A DNA stretch of 64,000 nucleotides from Segatella copri. GTDB taxonomy: Bacteria > Bacteroidota > Bacteroidia > Bacteroidales > Bacteroidaceae. This document shows positions 50,209 to 63,200 of this stretch, piece after piece; position 1 is the first letter of the stretch, and the number at the start of each line of letters is the position of its first letter. The notes under the pieces were generated by a model. It had not been told where the DNA came from. It searched no databases and saw only the letters and a program-made list of their open reading frames with translations. Location: the NCBI RefSeq assembly GCF_026015625.1, contig NZ_JAPDVG010000001.1, positions 2,435,001 through 2,499,000 of the forward strand, in the 5' to 3' direction. Both the position numbers and the translations under genes were made by a program.

Positions 50209-52179
50209 CTATTTCTGATAAAGAATCAAGGCTGACTGAGGGGCAATCTCAGCTTCCTTTTCCGAAACAAAGCCTAAGCCTTCCTCATTGATCACACCAT
50301 TGCAGCAAGCCACAATATAGCTACCCTCAGGAATCTGCATCTTCTTTGCCTCCTTATTGAAATTATAGATCACGATGATGTTCTTCCAGGCATCAATGCC
50401 CTCCAGATTCTTAAGCTGGAAACCTACGAGGCAAGTCTGCTTGTTGCCATTGGCATCCTGACAAGGCAGGAACTCCAGATGCTGACGTACCTTATCGCCT
50501 GTTGAAAGACGGAAGGCTGGATGATTCTTGCGGAGCTGGATCAGACTTTTGTAATAAGCAAACGCCTGCGGATACTTCTGCAGATTGGTCCAGGTAAACT
50601 GGTTGATGCTGTCAGGAGAATTATAGCTGTTGTGTACTCCCTTCTTGTCGCGGAGCATCTCTTCGCCGGCAAGGATGAAAGGAACACCCTGGGAAGTGAA
50701 GACGCAGGTCTGCGCAAGCTTATCGATGCGGAGCAACTCGGCAGTACGTATTGCTTCTGGGATATTCTTGTCGGTAAGAGATGAGATACTTGCCTTCAGA
50801 CGGTCTACCAGACACATATCGTCATGGCAGCTTACATAACTGATCTGCTCGGTAGGATTGTTGGTCCAAGGCTTCTTGTCATAGTTCACCTTTGTCATAT
50901 CCACCTGCGGATGAGCAATGCCACCCACAATACCGAACTTCAGACTCTCCTCCTGACCTGTAAGACCAGCCAGGAGCGCTCCCTGATGGTCATCAGAGAA
51001 AGGACCACGGAGCGCATCGCGCATATCATCGCTGAAAGCACCGATGCCCTTGAGCTGCTGGGTATTCGCCTTCACCGCCAGTTTCTCGGTAGGATAAGCA
51101 CAGCTGCCTGCACTCCATCCCTCACCATAAATATAGATGCTGGGATCGATGCGGTTTACCATCTCACGGATAGCCTGCATGGTTTCGATGTCATGAACAC
51201 CCATCAGGTCGAAACGGAAACCGTCGATATGATATTCGTCTATCCAGTATTTCACGCTCTCCAGCATAAACTGGCGCATGAGAGGCTTCTCTGAAGCAGT
51301 CTCGTTGCCACAGCCTGAACCGTCAGAATACTTACCATCCTTGGTCTTGCGATAATAATAATCAGGATAGGTACGCTGGAAATTGCTGCCATTGATATCG
51401 AAAGTATGGTTATATACGGCATCGAAAATCACTCGAATGCCTGCCTTATGCAGCGCCATCACCATCTCCTTGAACTCCTTGATGCGGGTTACTGGAGAAT
51501 AAGGGTCGGTAGCGTAACTGCCTTCCGGCACATTATAGTTCTTCGGATCATAACCCCAGTTGAACTGTGGTTTGTCGAGTCGGGTCTCATCTATAGAAGC
51601 GAAATCGAATACAGGCTGGAAGTGGATGGCGTTGATGCCCAGATTCTTGAGATATTCGATGGCCTTTGGCTCGGTGAGGGCGAGATACTTGCCCTTATAT
51701 TTCAAGCCGGATGTAGGAGAAATGGAGAAATCACGCACGTGAAGCTCGTAGACAACGAGATCGGCTGGCGATTTCAGGGCAGGACGCACGTCCTTATCCC
51801 ATCCAGATGGATCGGTATCATACAAATCTACGATGGCGCCACGGTTTCCGTTCACACCTACTGCTTTGGCAAATGTACCTGGTGTTTCACCCTTGCCAAT
51901 ATCAAAGGTATAGAACTTTCCCTTGAGGTCGCCCTTGACAGTAGCCTCCCATCGTTCATCGCCCAACTTCTTCATTTTCAGCGTTTTATAAGCCTTTCCT
52001 CCCTGACCTTGCTTATAAAGACGGAGGGTTACAGAAGACTTTTGGGCTGTTGGAGCATTCAGGATAAACATGGTTTTCTCCTTGGAATACATCATCTCAT
52101 TGAATGTCTGCTGCGCATTCAATGAAGTTGGTAAAACGGTTGCTGTCAATGCTGCAATTATTAGTTTTTGGATATTCAT
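50209..52179 (-). CDS. GH13 type I pullulanase
   Basis: 656 residues with a signal peptide (to about 22). N-terminal beta-sandwich (about 25-115), then the catalytic barrel with the type I pullulanase signature FNWGYDPKNY, DAVYNHT (region I), GFRFDLMGVHD (nucleophile Asp), IYGEGW (acid/base Glu) and SCHDDMCL (region IV). It debranches alpha-1,6 links of imported pullulan/amylopectin oligosaccharides. No TGCAAACGTTTGCA site precedes it; it may be read through from GH97 despite the hairpin at 52261-52298. Confidence 0.88.
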   Translation of the reverse strand: MNIQKLIIAALTATVLPTSLNAQQTFNEMMYSKEKTMFILNAPTAQKSSVTLRLYKQGQGGKAYKTLKMKKLGDERWEATVKGDLKGKFYTFDIGKGETPGTFAKAVGVNGNRGAIVDLYDTDPSGWDKDVRPALKSPADLVVYELHVRDFSISPTSGLKYKGKYLALTEPKAIEYLKNLGINAIHFQPVFDFASIDETRLDKPQFNWGYDPKNYNVPEGSYATDPYSPVTRIKEFKEMVMALHKAGIRVIFDAVYNHTFDINGSNFQRTYPDYYYRKTKDGKYSDGSGCGNETASEKPLMRQFMLESVKYWIDEYHIDGFRFDLMGVHDIETMQAIREMVNRIDPSIYIYGEGWSAGSCAYPTEKLAVKANTQQLKGIGAFSDDMRDALRGPFSDDHQGALLAGLTGQEESLKFGIVGGIAHPQVDMTKVNYDKKPWTNNPTEQISYVSCHDDMCLVDRLKASISSLTDKNIPEAIRTAELLRIDKLAQTCVFTSQGVPFILAGEEMLRDKKGVHNSYNSPDSINQFTWTNLQKYPQAFAYYKSLIQLRKNHPAFRLSTGDKVRQHLEFLPCQDANGNKQTCLVGFQLKNLEGIDAWKNIIVIYNFNKEAKKMQIPEGSYIVACCNGVINEEGLGFVSEKEAEIAPQSALILYQK

Positions 52180-52260
52180 ATTGTTAAGTTATTGTTATAC
52201 AGGACATTAAAGCGAACTGAGCGAAGAAAACCGTGACAGATTATCTACGCTCATTTTTGG

Positions 52261-52298
52261 CGTATTTCCGACCAACCGGACAGTTGGACGGAAATACG
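52261..52298 (-). terminator. Long hairpin after GH97
   Basis: CGTATTTCCG (52261-52270) pairs with CGGAAATACG (52289-52298), with inner CCAAC/GTTGG. The minus strand continues CCAAAAATG, so termination may be partial. Confidence 0.65.
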
Positions 52299-52310
52299 GA
52301 AATTATAGGC

Positions 52311-54452
<2,142 letters not shown>

Positions 54453-54534
54453 CTATTGTTGTTATTATCGTCTATTTGTTAGTTTATACGCTAGTGAAGA
54501 TTGCTTTACTTTGCGAATGCAACTTATTCGTTTG

Positions 54535-54542
54535 CAAAGATA
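54535..54542 (-). promoter_or_regulatory. -7 box of the GH97 promoter
   Basis: TATCTTTG on the minus strand. The LacI-type palindrome at 54598-54611 is centred 66 bp upstream. Confidence 0.7.
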
Positions 54543-54583
54543 CAAAAAACAAAAATACCCTCCACGTTTTGGGAGGGTATTTT
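54543..54583 (-). terminator. Terminator of the GH77 gene
   Basis: AAATACCCTCC (54553-54563) pairs with GGAGGGTATTT (54572-54582). The minus strand continues into TTTTTGTTTTTTG. Confidence 0.85.
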
Positions 54584-54596
54584 TCTGCAAATGAGT

Positions 54597-54612
54597 GTGC
54601 AAACGTTTGCAC
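54597..54612. promoter_or_regulatory. LacI-type operator upstream of GH97
   Basis: GTGCAAACGTTTGCAC, a perfect 16-bp palindrome, identical in its 14-bp core to those at 57417-57430 and 59944-59957. Confidence 0.85.
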
Positions 54613-54630
54613 TATATATAATCATGTTAG

Positions 54631-57306
54631 TTAGACTCTTTCAGACTGCGAAATCATCTCTGTGATATTCTGCACGAAACGCTTGTCTGCAGCCAGATCC
54701 TCTATGTTGAGGTGCATGCGATAACGCCAGTAATGCTTAGGGTTAGCCGGGATATTGATACGCTCGGCATCAGCATCAGGCAGACGGAGAGCCTCATCGG
54801 TAGCCAACCAGTCCTGGATACTCAATATGCAGAGCATGGATGGAGAGGTGAGATGGCGGCTGATGATGTCACTAGCCAACCAGCCTGGGAGTGGATGAGG
54901 TGCTGGTCCCTGACGGTAGAGCATCGTATTGTAATACTCCTGGGTACGCTGGACATTCTCATCCCACCACATACGCAGAGTAGGCATATCGTGGCTCGAG
55001 ATGGTACATACCGAGCGGTATGGGTTACGGCTCAGATGTCCGAACTTAACCGATGGATCCTTTGGCATGCTCTGGAGTTCCAGACTCAATATCTTCAACT
55101 CGTCCATTACCCAAGGCACACAGTCTGGCACCATACCGAGGTCTTCGGCACAAACCAGCATGCGGGTAGCCTGAACCAGTTTAGGCAACTTTTTCATCGC
55201 CTCCTGATACCAGAACTGGTTGTTACGGCGATAGAAATAGTCGTTGTAAAGGCGGTTGAACGCAGCCTTGTCATTATCATAGAGCGACTCGTAGATAAAG
55301 TCAAGCTGGGCTGAGATACGTGGATGGAAGACGCCAGGGTTGGTATGATCACGTACGAAGAGTACATCGCTGATCAGGGCATACAAGCCATCACGCAGCC
55401 AGAGTTCCTTCTCATCTGTTACATCAGCAAAGAGAGCCTCAACCTTACGCTGGGTATCTACCTCAGGCTTCATCTGATAACGCTCGTCATCCAGACGGTC
55501 GAGATATTTCTCCTTTACCTCGCCGGCACGCTCATGGAACACACGATCCAATACCCAATCGGTAATGAACGGACGGGTAAAACGGTCTTCCTGGAAGTGT
55601 AAACCATAGCTTTCTATCTCTTCACGGCTCATGGCAAGCGCCGGTGCAAACTGTCCGAGCAATCCATGTACGCTATGTACCGGAATCTCCCAGATACGGA
55701 AGAAGCCCAATACGTGGTCGATGCGGTAAGCATCAAAATATCTTGCCATGTTCTTGAAACGGCGGTTCCACCACTGGCAGCCATCCTTCAGCATCTCAAA
55801 CCAGTTATAGGTAGGGAATCCCCAGTTCTGACCATTGGCAGAGAAGTCATCAGGTGGAGCACCCGCCTGACCATTGAGGTTGAAGTATTTAGGTTCCATC
55901 CATACATCGCAACCATTGCGGTTTACGCCGATTGGAATATCACCCTTCAAAATAACGCCCTTAGCCTTGGCATGCTCGTGAGCCTCCTGCATCTGGCGGT
56001 CCAGTACGAACTGTACGAAATAGAAGAACGCCACGTTCTTGTAAGCTGCAGTCTTAGGGTCGGTAAGTGCCTTGCGCTCAGCCTCATCCCATACCTGATG
56101 ATCTGGCCACTGGTTGAAATCAGCCGTACCATTCTTATCACGCAGGTATGAATACTGTGCGTAAGGAACTAGCCACAGTTCAGTATCCTGGAAGAAAGCC
56201 TTATATTCGGCTGTCTTCATCATCTTTTCACCTTCCTGATTGAAGATTTGGCGCAAGTAATTTATCTTGAAATCATTTACTTTCTCGTAATCTATCTTAT
56301 CCAGTGCGTTCAACTCAGCACGTGTCTTCTCAGCCTCAGCACGAGCCTTTGCATCCTTCAACTCAGGAAGAGCATGAAGGTCGACATACTGCGGATGAAT
56401 AGCGAAGACGCTGATGCAGCTGTATGGATAACTGTCGGTCCATGTATGGGTGATGGTGGTATCATTGATAGGAAGGAGCTGGAGCACCTTCTGACCGGTA
56501 GAAGCCACAAAATCAATCATGGTCTTCAGATCACCGAAATCACCGATACCGGCACTCTTACGGGTACGCAATGAGAATACAGGCACCTGCGTTCCGGCAA
56601 GTTTGCGGTTATACAGAGCGAAGGAAGCCTGGTCGAGTTCATAAGATACCAACTCACCTGCCTTCATCTCCGGCAAATCCACGGTTCTGTTCATGCTGTT
56701 TTCCCAGAGAAGCTCGTTCTTTGCATTTCTGAAAGCCACGAACTTAAACTCCAGATGACTGCCCTCAAGATGAGTCGCATCAATATCAGCCACCCATTCA
56801 TTATAGGTATGCTGAGTCATCGGAAGAATCTTCTGCACATCCCAGGCACCCAAAGCTTTATCTGCACCCAATACACCCAGACGCTCACCATCGCGAAGCT
56901 GAGGAGCACGGACTATCAGACGCACAATCTTGCTGCCCGATTCCGGCTTCATCTTCTGTGGAGCCTGATGATTGATGCAATCGGTAAAGGCACTGCTGTA
57001 GAGGAAAGCATCCTCAGGCATAGTCTTCCAATGATCGTAAAGGGTATAAACCGCAGCCTTCTTGGCATTTACTTCGAGCTGATGCTTAATCATAAGCCAT
57101 TCGGTCTTGACTGCTCTACCTTCACGTTCTACACTATAATAATAGGTATACGATTTTTCTGGTGCTTCAACACACCAGTCGCATGCCCATCTTTCACCAT
57201 CTGTTGTCTCGAGAGGAAGTTTCAGTTCACCTTCCTCCGTCTGAATGTTTACGACGATCTGTTCGCCGAACATTGCTTTATACTCAATATTAAACTGTAC
57301 TGTCAT
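54631..57306 (-). CDS. malQ: 4-alpha-glucanotransferase (GH77) with N-terminal starch-binding domains
   Basis: 891 residues, no signal peptide, cytoplasmic. Two N-terminal CBM20-like domains (about 1-120 and 125-235, the second with VLGADKALGAWDVQKILPM). GH77 barrel: FRTRK-type opening SLRTRKSAGIGDFGDL, AYRIDHVLGFFRIW (nucleophile Asp), VCAEDLGMVP (acid/base Glu), SSHDMPTLRMWW. It disproportionates maltodextrins inside the cell. This long form, with an insertion in the barrel, resembles plant DPE2. Own promoter with LacI-type operator. Confidence 0.93.
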   Translation of the reverse strand: MTVQFNIEYKAMFGEQIVVNIQTEEGELKLPLETTDGERWACDWCVEAPEKSYTYYYSVEREGRAVKTEWLMIKHQLEVNAKKAAVYTLYDHWKTMPEDAFLYSSAFTDCINHQAPQKMKPESGSKIVRLIVRAPQLRDGERLGVLGADKALGAWDVQKILPMTQHTYNEWVADIDATHLEGSHLEFKFVAFRNAKNELLWENSMNRTVDLPEMKAGELVSYELDQASFALYNRKLAGTQVPVFSLRTRKSAGIGDFGDLKTMIDFVASTGQKVLQLLPINDTTITHTWTDSYPYSCISVFAIHPQYVDLHALPELKDAKARAEAEKTRAELNALDKIDYEKVNDFKINYLRQIFNQEGEKMMKTAEYKAFFQDTELWLVPYAQYSYLRDKNGTADFNQWPDHQVWDEAERKALTDPKTAAYKNVAFFYFVQFVLDRQMQEAHEHAKAKGVILKGDIPIGVNRNGCDVWMEPKYFNLNGQAGAPPDDFSANGQNWGFPTYNWFEMLKDGCQWWNRRFKNMARYFDAYRIDHVLGFFRIWEIPVHSVHGLLGQFAPALAMSREEIESYGLHFQEDRFTRPFITDWVLDRVFHERAGEVKEKYLDRLDDERYQMKPEVDTQRKVEALFADVTDEKELWLRDGLYALISDVLFVRDHTNPGVFHPRISAQLDFIYESLYDNDKAAFNRLYNDYFYRRNNQFWYQEAMKKLPKLVQATRMLVCAEDLGMVPDCVPWVMDELKILSLELQSMPKDPSVKFGHLSRNPYRSVCTISSHDMPTLRMWWDENVQRTQEYYNTMLYRQGPAPHPLPGWLASDIISRHLTSPSMLCILSIQDWLATDEALRLPDADAERINIPANPKHYWRYRMHLNIEDLAADKRFVQNITEMISQSERV

Positions 57307-57354
57307 AAGACTCTTAAAGGCTCTAGAAAATGTTATAATTTATATTTGCTGCTA

Positions 57355-57430
57355 CAAAGGTAAGAAAAACGTATGATAAACGTATCAGAAATTTGCATTT
57401 TTTCTCACACAAACCTTGCAAACGTTTGCA
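57355..57430 (-). promoter_or_regulatory. GH77 promoter with LacI-type operator
   Basis: The -7 box TACCTTTG is at 57362-57355. The palindrome TGCAAACGTTTGCA is at 57417-57430, centred 65 bp upstream. Confidence 0.82.
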
Positions 57431-57483
57431 CATTCCCCACTCCGCAGAAGCAATCAATTAATCGTTCACTCTGTTACTTACAC

Positions 57484-58818
57484 CTATTTCTTATCCTTGA
57501 TGATGCTCACAGACAGCGCACCCGCAATCAGCAGGATACCTGCCACAATCATCATATCGCTCTGATGAGAACCCACCAGACTCAGGACTGTTCCACCGCA
57601 GATGGCAGCCACAATCTGAGGGATACAGATGGTTCCGTTAAACAGACCGAGATAAGCACCCATGTGACCATATCCCTGCAAAGCATTGGTAACAAAGGTG
57701 AAAGGCATCGCCAGCATGGCTGCCCAACCGGCACCAATCATCAGGAATGGGATAAACTGCAAGTACTGGTCATGCAGGAATGGAATGAGAGCAAAGCCCA
57801 CGCCACCAATAATCAAGCTGACAGCGTATGCCACCTTCGTATTCTTAAACTGAGGGAGAACGACAGCCCAGATAACACTACCTACAGCCTGAACTGCAAA
57901 GAGAATGCCCACCCAGTTGCCTGCCTCCTGGAATGCTTCAGAAGCAGGGTCGGTCGTATTCCATACGGTTTCAGCGATGGCTCCCGTAGAATAATTCCAG
58001 AGATAAAGGAAACCAGCCCAGCAGAAGAACTGAACCAGCCCCACCTTCCAGAAGGTAGATGGCGCCTTGCGCAGCAAAGTAATCCAACCAGCCTTGTCTT
58101 CAGAAGCCTCAGCATTAGAATTCTTCACTCCTCCCTCTTCACTCTTCGCTTCATTATAGTCCGCATACTGCTGTGGATTCCACTCCTTCACCTTCATCGT
58201 GGTGTAGATAACACAGAGAATCAGGATAGCCGCACCGATATAGAACGACCAGATGACAGAATCAGGAACCACACCCTTCTCAGCATAATTCTTGATACCG
58301 AGGAAGGTAAAGAGGAACGGGAAGATATATCCGGCCACAGAACCGGCATTGCAGAGGAAACTCTGGATAGAGTAAGCCTTTGCCTTCTGTTTTTCATTTA
58401 CCATATCGCCTACCAGCATCTTGAACGGCTGCATCGCCATATTGATGCTCGTATCGAGGAACATCAGCGCAATCAGACCGAAGAGCATCGCACCGCTTAC
58501 AGTCAGTCCGAGCGAACCGGCGTTCGGGAGCAGGCACATTACCAGGACGGCAATTGTAGCACCCACAAAGAGATAAGGGATGCGGCGACCGAAGCGGCAC
58601 CACGTCTTATCACTCAGCGTGCCCACGATAGGCTGTACCAGGATTCCCATCAGAGGAGGGAGAATCCAGAAATAACTCAAGTTGTGTGGGTCAGCACCCA
58701 ACGTTGCAAAGATTCGGGAGATGTTGGCGCTCTGTAGGGCGTAGGCAATCTGTACTCCGAAAAATCCGAAGCTCAAGTTCCAGAGCTTCCAGAAACTTAA
58801 ATCAGGTTTTTGTTTCAT
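57484..58818 (-). CDS. MFS sugar transporter (GPH/SLC45-like, maltose type)
   Basis: 444 residues with about 12 membrane segments. The N-terminal motif LSYFWILPPLMGILVQPIVGTLSDKTWCRFGRRIPYL is split by loops but carries the GRRxPY signature of SLC45/sucrose-maltose symporters. A long charged central loop (about 215-245) is present. It should bring maltose or glucose-type products of SusA/SusB and pullulanase into the cytoplasm for GH77. 20 bp after lacI; co-transcribed with it. Confidence 0.85.
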   Translation of the reverse strand: MKQKPDLSFWKLWNLSFGFFGVQIAYALQSANISRIFATLGADPHNLSYFWILPPLMGILVQPIVGTLSDKTWCRFGRRIPYLFVGATIAVLVMCLLPNAGSLGLTVSGAMLFGLIALMFLDTSINMAMQPFKMLVGDMVNEKQKAKAYSIQSFLCNAGSVAGYIFPFLFTFLGIKNYAEKGVVPDSVIWSFYIGAAILILCVIYTTMKVKEWNPQQYADYNEAKSEEGGVKNSNAEASEDKAGWITLLRKAPSTFWKVGLVQFFCWAGFLYLWNYSTGAIAETVWNTTDPASEAFQEAGNWVGILFAVQAVGSVIWAVVLPQFKNTKVAYAVSLIIGGVGFALIPFLHDQYLQFIPFLMIGAGWAAMLAMPFTFVTNALQGYGHMGAYLGLFNGTICIPQIVAAICGGTVLSLVGSHQSDMMIVAGILLIAGALSVSIIKDKK

Positions 58819-58838
58819 ATTGTTATGTTTTTATATTA

Positions 58839-59864
58839 TTATCGGGTTGTTCCTCTCACCACGAGTCGTGTTCTCACCACTCGCTTCTCCACCTCATCTC
58901 TAGGGATGGAGCCTTCCACCTGGCCAATCAGGATATTGGCAGCTTCCTCGCCTACGGCAACACCTCGCTGCTCAACCGTAGTAAGCATCGGGTCGCACGC
59001 CTTGGCACGGTCACCATTGGTGAATCCGCAGATACTGATTTCTTCAGGCACCTTGAGCCCCATCCGCTTGGCGGTATAGAGAATGCCGATTGCCGTATCA
59101 TCATTGATGGCGAAGAACGCATCCGGACGATCTTCCCCTTTCAGAATATCCGGCGTTATTGCTTCGGCACTGGCACGGTCATCGCAGATCTTCACCCAGT
59201 CAGGGTTCTCCGTCAAACCATGCTTTACCAGCGCATCATGATAACCGTTATATCGGTTTTTGGAGATTTCCAGATTCATCGGCGAGCCGTAGAAGGCAAT
59301 CTTCTTGCAGCCCGTATCAATCATGTGGGTAACGGCAGTAAATGCACCCATATAGTCATCTACCACCACTCGCGAGCAGTTCACGCCCGTACATATTCTA
59401 TCATAGAAGATGAGCGGCACCCCATTCTGCAGCAGTTTTTCGAAATGGTCATACTGCTTGGTATCCTTCGCCTGTGAAACGATGATGCCACAAACCTTGT
59501 TCTGATAGAAGTCTTCACAGATGGCCACCTCCTTATCGTAACGCTCGTTACTCTGCGCCACCATCACACGGTAACCTCTGGCTCTAGCCTCTTCCTCTAT
59601 ACCCGAAAGCACCGACATGAAGTAATAGTGTACCACCTGAGGTACAATAACTCCAATCACCTTCATCGGCTTCACCTTATTATGTCTTAAAGCTTCACCC
59701 AGGAAATTAGGAAAGAAGTTATGTTCACGCGCGTATTTCTGAATACGCTCCTTTTGGGCAGTACTGATACGAGAACTGTCCTTCAATGCTCGGCTCACCG
59801 TGGCAACACTTACGCCCAGGTCGCGAGCTATATCTTTCATTGTTATTGTTTCTTTATCGCCCAT
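58839..59864 (-). CDS. LacI-family transcriptional regulator of the starch/maltose locus
   Basis: 341 residues. N-terminal LacI HTH (MKDIARDLGVSVATVSRALKDSSRIS, residues about 9-34) with hinge helix, then a periplasmic-binding-protein-like sugar domain (VIGVIVPQVVHYYFMSVLSGIEEEA; FAINDDTAIGILYTAKRMG). TGCAAACGTTTGCA palindromes at three places in this cluster match LacI-family operators and are its likely sites, including one in its own divergent promoter region. The uniform upstream position suggests it activates. Confidence 0.92.
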   Translation of the reverse strand: MGDKETITMKDIARDLGVSVATVSRALKDSSRISTAQKERIQKYAREHNFFPNFLGEALRHNKVKPMKVIGVIVPQVVHYYFMSVLSGIEEEARARGYRVMVAQSNERYDKEVAICEDFYQNKVCGIIVSQAKDTKQYDHFEKLLQNGVPLIFYDRICTGVNCSRVVVDDYMGAFTAVTHMIDTGCKKIAFYGSPMNLEISKNRYNGYHDALVKHGLTENPDWVKICDDRASAEAITPDILKGEDRPDAFFAINDDTAIGILYTAKRMGLKVPEEISICGFTNGDRAKACDPMLTTVEQRGVAVGEEAANILIGQVEGSIPRDEVEKRVVRTRLVVRGTTR

Positions 59865-59881
59865 TGCTATTAGTTGTGCTG

Positions 59882-60019
59882 CAAAATTACGAAATATCCT
59901 TAATATCAGTTCAAAGTTCTTGACTTAAATCAAGTAATTTCTGTGCAAACGTTTGCACAAAATAAATAACGGAATTAACATAAAAATAGTACAACATAAG
60001 AGAAAAGAACTTAATTTTG
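59882..60019. promoter_or_regulatory. Divergent lacI/susC promoters sharing one central operator
   Basis: Minus -7 box TAATTTTG at 59889-59882 serves lacI; plus -7 box TAATTTTG at 60012-60019 serves susC. The palindrome TGCAAACGTTTGCA at 59944-59957 is centred exactly 65 bp from each -7 centre. The susC leader is then about 180 nt and contains a small GGGC-AAAC-GCCC hairpin near 60040-60052. No gene lies in 59865-60204. Confidence 0.85.
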
Positions 60020-60204
60020 CACACAGAAACGACAAGTTTATGGGCAAACGCCCCATTCCTACCTTATATAATATAAGCAAGATGCCAGAAAGACCCCGAA
60101 AAGAGCCAGAGCGGTATTTTAGAGTAGGAACGATGACAACTTAAGCCGAAAAGAACGAAAAAGTAAATAATTTAATATAATACATTAACTTAAAAATCAA
60201 GCAA

Positions 60205-63200
60205 ATGATGAAGCAGGTAAAAATTAAATTGCCTCTCAGAGCGTTGACCCTAGCAAGCGGTCTGCTTCTGACGGTGAGTTCCTTTGCGCAGAGTAATGCA
60301 ATTAAGGGACATGTGAAGGATGCTTCTGGTGAGCCTATCATGGGTGCTACCATTACAGTTAACGGTAAGGCAGTAGGCATTACCGACATGGATGGTAACT
60401 TCTCAGTTGATGCAGCGCCAGGTGCCAATCTTACTTTCACCTATCTTGGAATGACACCAAAAACAATCAAAGCAACATCTAACATGATGATTACCTTGGT
60501 TGACGACCAGAAGTCTTTGAACGAGGTCGTTGTCATTGGTTATGGTCGCGCTAAGAAGAACGACTTGACTGGTTCTGTTACAGCTATCAAGCCAGATGAG
60601 ATGTCAAAGGGTATCACAAGCAGTGCCTCTGATATGTTGGTAGGTAAGATTGCCGGTGTAGATGTACAGACTGGTGGCGGTCAGCCTGGTACCGGTGCAC
60701 AGATTCGTATCCGTGGTGGTGCTTCTCTGAGTGCTTCTAATGACCCTCTCTACGTAATCGATGGTTTGGCTATTGACAACAATACCAACAAGGGTATGAG
60801 TAACGTCTTAGCCATGATTAACCCTAACGATATCGAGAGCTTCACTGTATTGAAAGATGCTTCTGCTACAGCAATTTACGGTTCCCGTGCTTCTAATGGT
60901 GTCATCATCATTACAACCAAGAAGGGACGTTCTGGTCAGAAGCCTTCTGTTACTTATAATGGCAACGTAACACTGTCAACCATCCAGAAGAAATATGATG
61001 TGATGAATGCCAGCGAGTACAAGCAGGCTCTTACCTCTCTTGGTATCGACACAAGCACATTAGGCAGTTACGATACAGACTGGCAGAATGAGATTTTCCG
61101 CACCTCTGTTTCTACTAATCACAACATTAGTATTCAGGGTGGTCTGAAGAATATGCCTTATCGCGTCAGCTTAGGTTTCGAAGACAACAATGGTATTGTC
61201 AAGACAACATGGATGAAGCGTTTCAATACATCTGTCAATGTTGCTCCTTCTTTCCTCGATAAGCACTTGAACTTCAACTTCACAGCAAAGTATATGTTCG
61301 AGAAGGACCGCTATGCAAAAGTTGGTGATGCTATCGGTAATGCATTGTCAATGGATCCTACACAGCCTGTATATGGAAATGGTGAAGACTACAAATACGT
61401 TGGTGGATATTTCCAGTACTTGCAGAACAAGAGCGACCAGATTAGCGATCCTGATTGGAAGAAGATGGCTGCCTCTCAAGTTACACAGAACCCAGTTGCA
61501 GTTCTCGACAACTACAAGTGTATAGCAAAGTCTAATGATATTTCAGGAAACCTTGAGGTAGACTACAAGATTCATGGCTTCGAAGACTTGCATTTGCATG
61601 CTGCCATCGGTGCCCAGTATACAGATGGTAAGCAGAATGAAGACATTTCCAAGTATTCCTTCTCTAACAACTATTTTGGATATTATGGCACTGACCATCA
61701 ATACAAATATAGCATCGAAGGAAAAGCTTTTGCTGAATATGCACACAAGTTCGGTGTTCATGATATCGACATCATGGCAGGTGCAGAGCAGAGCCACTAC
61801 CACAGAACAGGCTATAACTACGGAAGTGGTATTGATGAGTACTTGAGAGACAACAATCCTCAGTTCGTTGAAGCAGATGGTAAAATGAACTATATATATA
61901 GTCCAACGTATCAGAAGAACACCATGTGGAAGGCTCACAACTCATTGGTGTCTTACTTCGGACGTTTTAATTACAACTTGTTAGATCGCTATTTGCTTAC
62001 AGCAACATTCCGTGCCGATGGTTCTTCTCGTTTCAAAAAAGGCAAGAAGTGGGGTTACTTCCCTGCTGCAGCCTTTGCTTGGAAGATTAACAACGAACCT
62101 TTCTTGAAGGACGCAAAATGGCTTGATGAGTTGAAGCTCCGCTTGGGTTGGGGTATGACTGGTCAGCAGAATGGTATTCCAGACTTCTACTATACTCCTG
62201 TATATACAGTCAGCGATACTTATGCACAGTATCCATTTGGTGACAAATATTATATAACCATGCGTCCATCAGCATACAATCCTGAATTGACTTGGGAAAA
62301 GACAACAACCTACAATGCTGGTTTAGACTTCACCGCTCTCAATGGTCGTTTCGGTATGAATGTGGATGGTTACTATCGTAAGACTACCGACCTTCTGTCA
62401 ACAATTGCCATCGCCGGTGGTACTAACTTTGGCGACCAGCTTCTGAAGAATATTGGTTCTTTGGAAAACTATGGTGTTGAATTGGCATTCGATGTCAAGC
62501 CTATTGTTACAAAGGACTTCATATGGGATGTAACCTACAACGTAGGATGGAACCACAATGAAATCACAGAGTTAGAGGCTGGTTTGCAAGACTGGGTATG
62601 GACTGGAGATAAAGTATCTCGTGGTAACAACACCAAGATTCAGGTAAACAAGGTAGGCCAGCCTATCAAATCATTCTATGTTTTCCAGCAGGTTTATGAT
62701 GAAAACGGCAAACCTATCGAGGGTCTGTATGTTGACCGCGACGGAAATGGTACAATCGATGATGACGACCGCTATTGCTACAAGAGCCCAGCTCCTGACG
62801 TAATCATGGGTCTCACCACCAAGTTCATCTATAAGAACTGGGACTTCAGTGCAGCATTCCATGCCTCTATCGGCAACTATGTTTACTACGATTTCTTGAA
62901 CGAGAAGGCAGTTTTAGCCGACCTCAATAAAGACAACATCTTCAGAAATACTACAGCAGAAGCTGTTGATCTTGGTTTCTGGGGTAAAACCTCAAAAGCA
63001 ACCAACACCAGTGACTACTTCGTACGCAATGCTTCTTACTTGAAGTGTACAAACATGACATTGGGATATAGCTTCCCTGCATTGATTAAGGCTGGTGCTG
63101 AGAAGATTTGCAGTGGTCGAATTTTCTTCACAGTTCAGAACCCATTCATCATTTCCAAGTATAAGGGTATTGACCCTGAGGTAAGCAGTGGTATCGACAG

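Noticed and set aside
57373..58737. 454-codon plus-strand frame opposite the MFS transporter
   Set aside because: Sequence is His/Arg/Asp-rich without domains; it is the shadow of the transporter's hydrophobic codons.
60040..60075. Resemblance of GGGCAAACGCCC plus TATATAATATA in the susC leader to the abiF-linked RNA element
   Set aside because: Short, AT-rich and in a different order; most likely coincidence, though the small hairpin itself is real.
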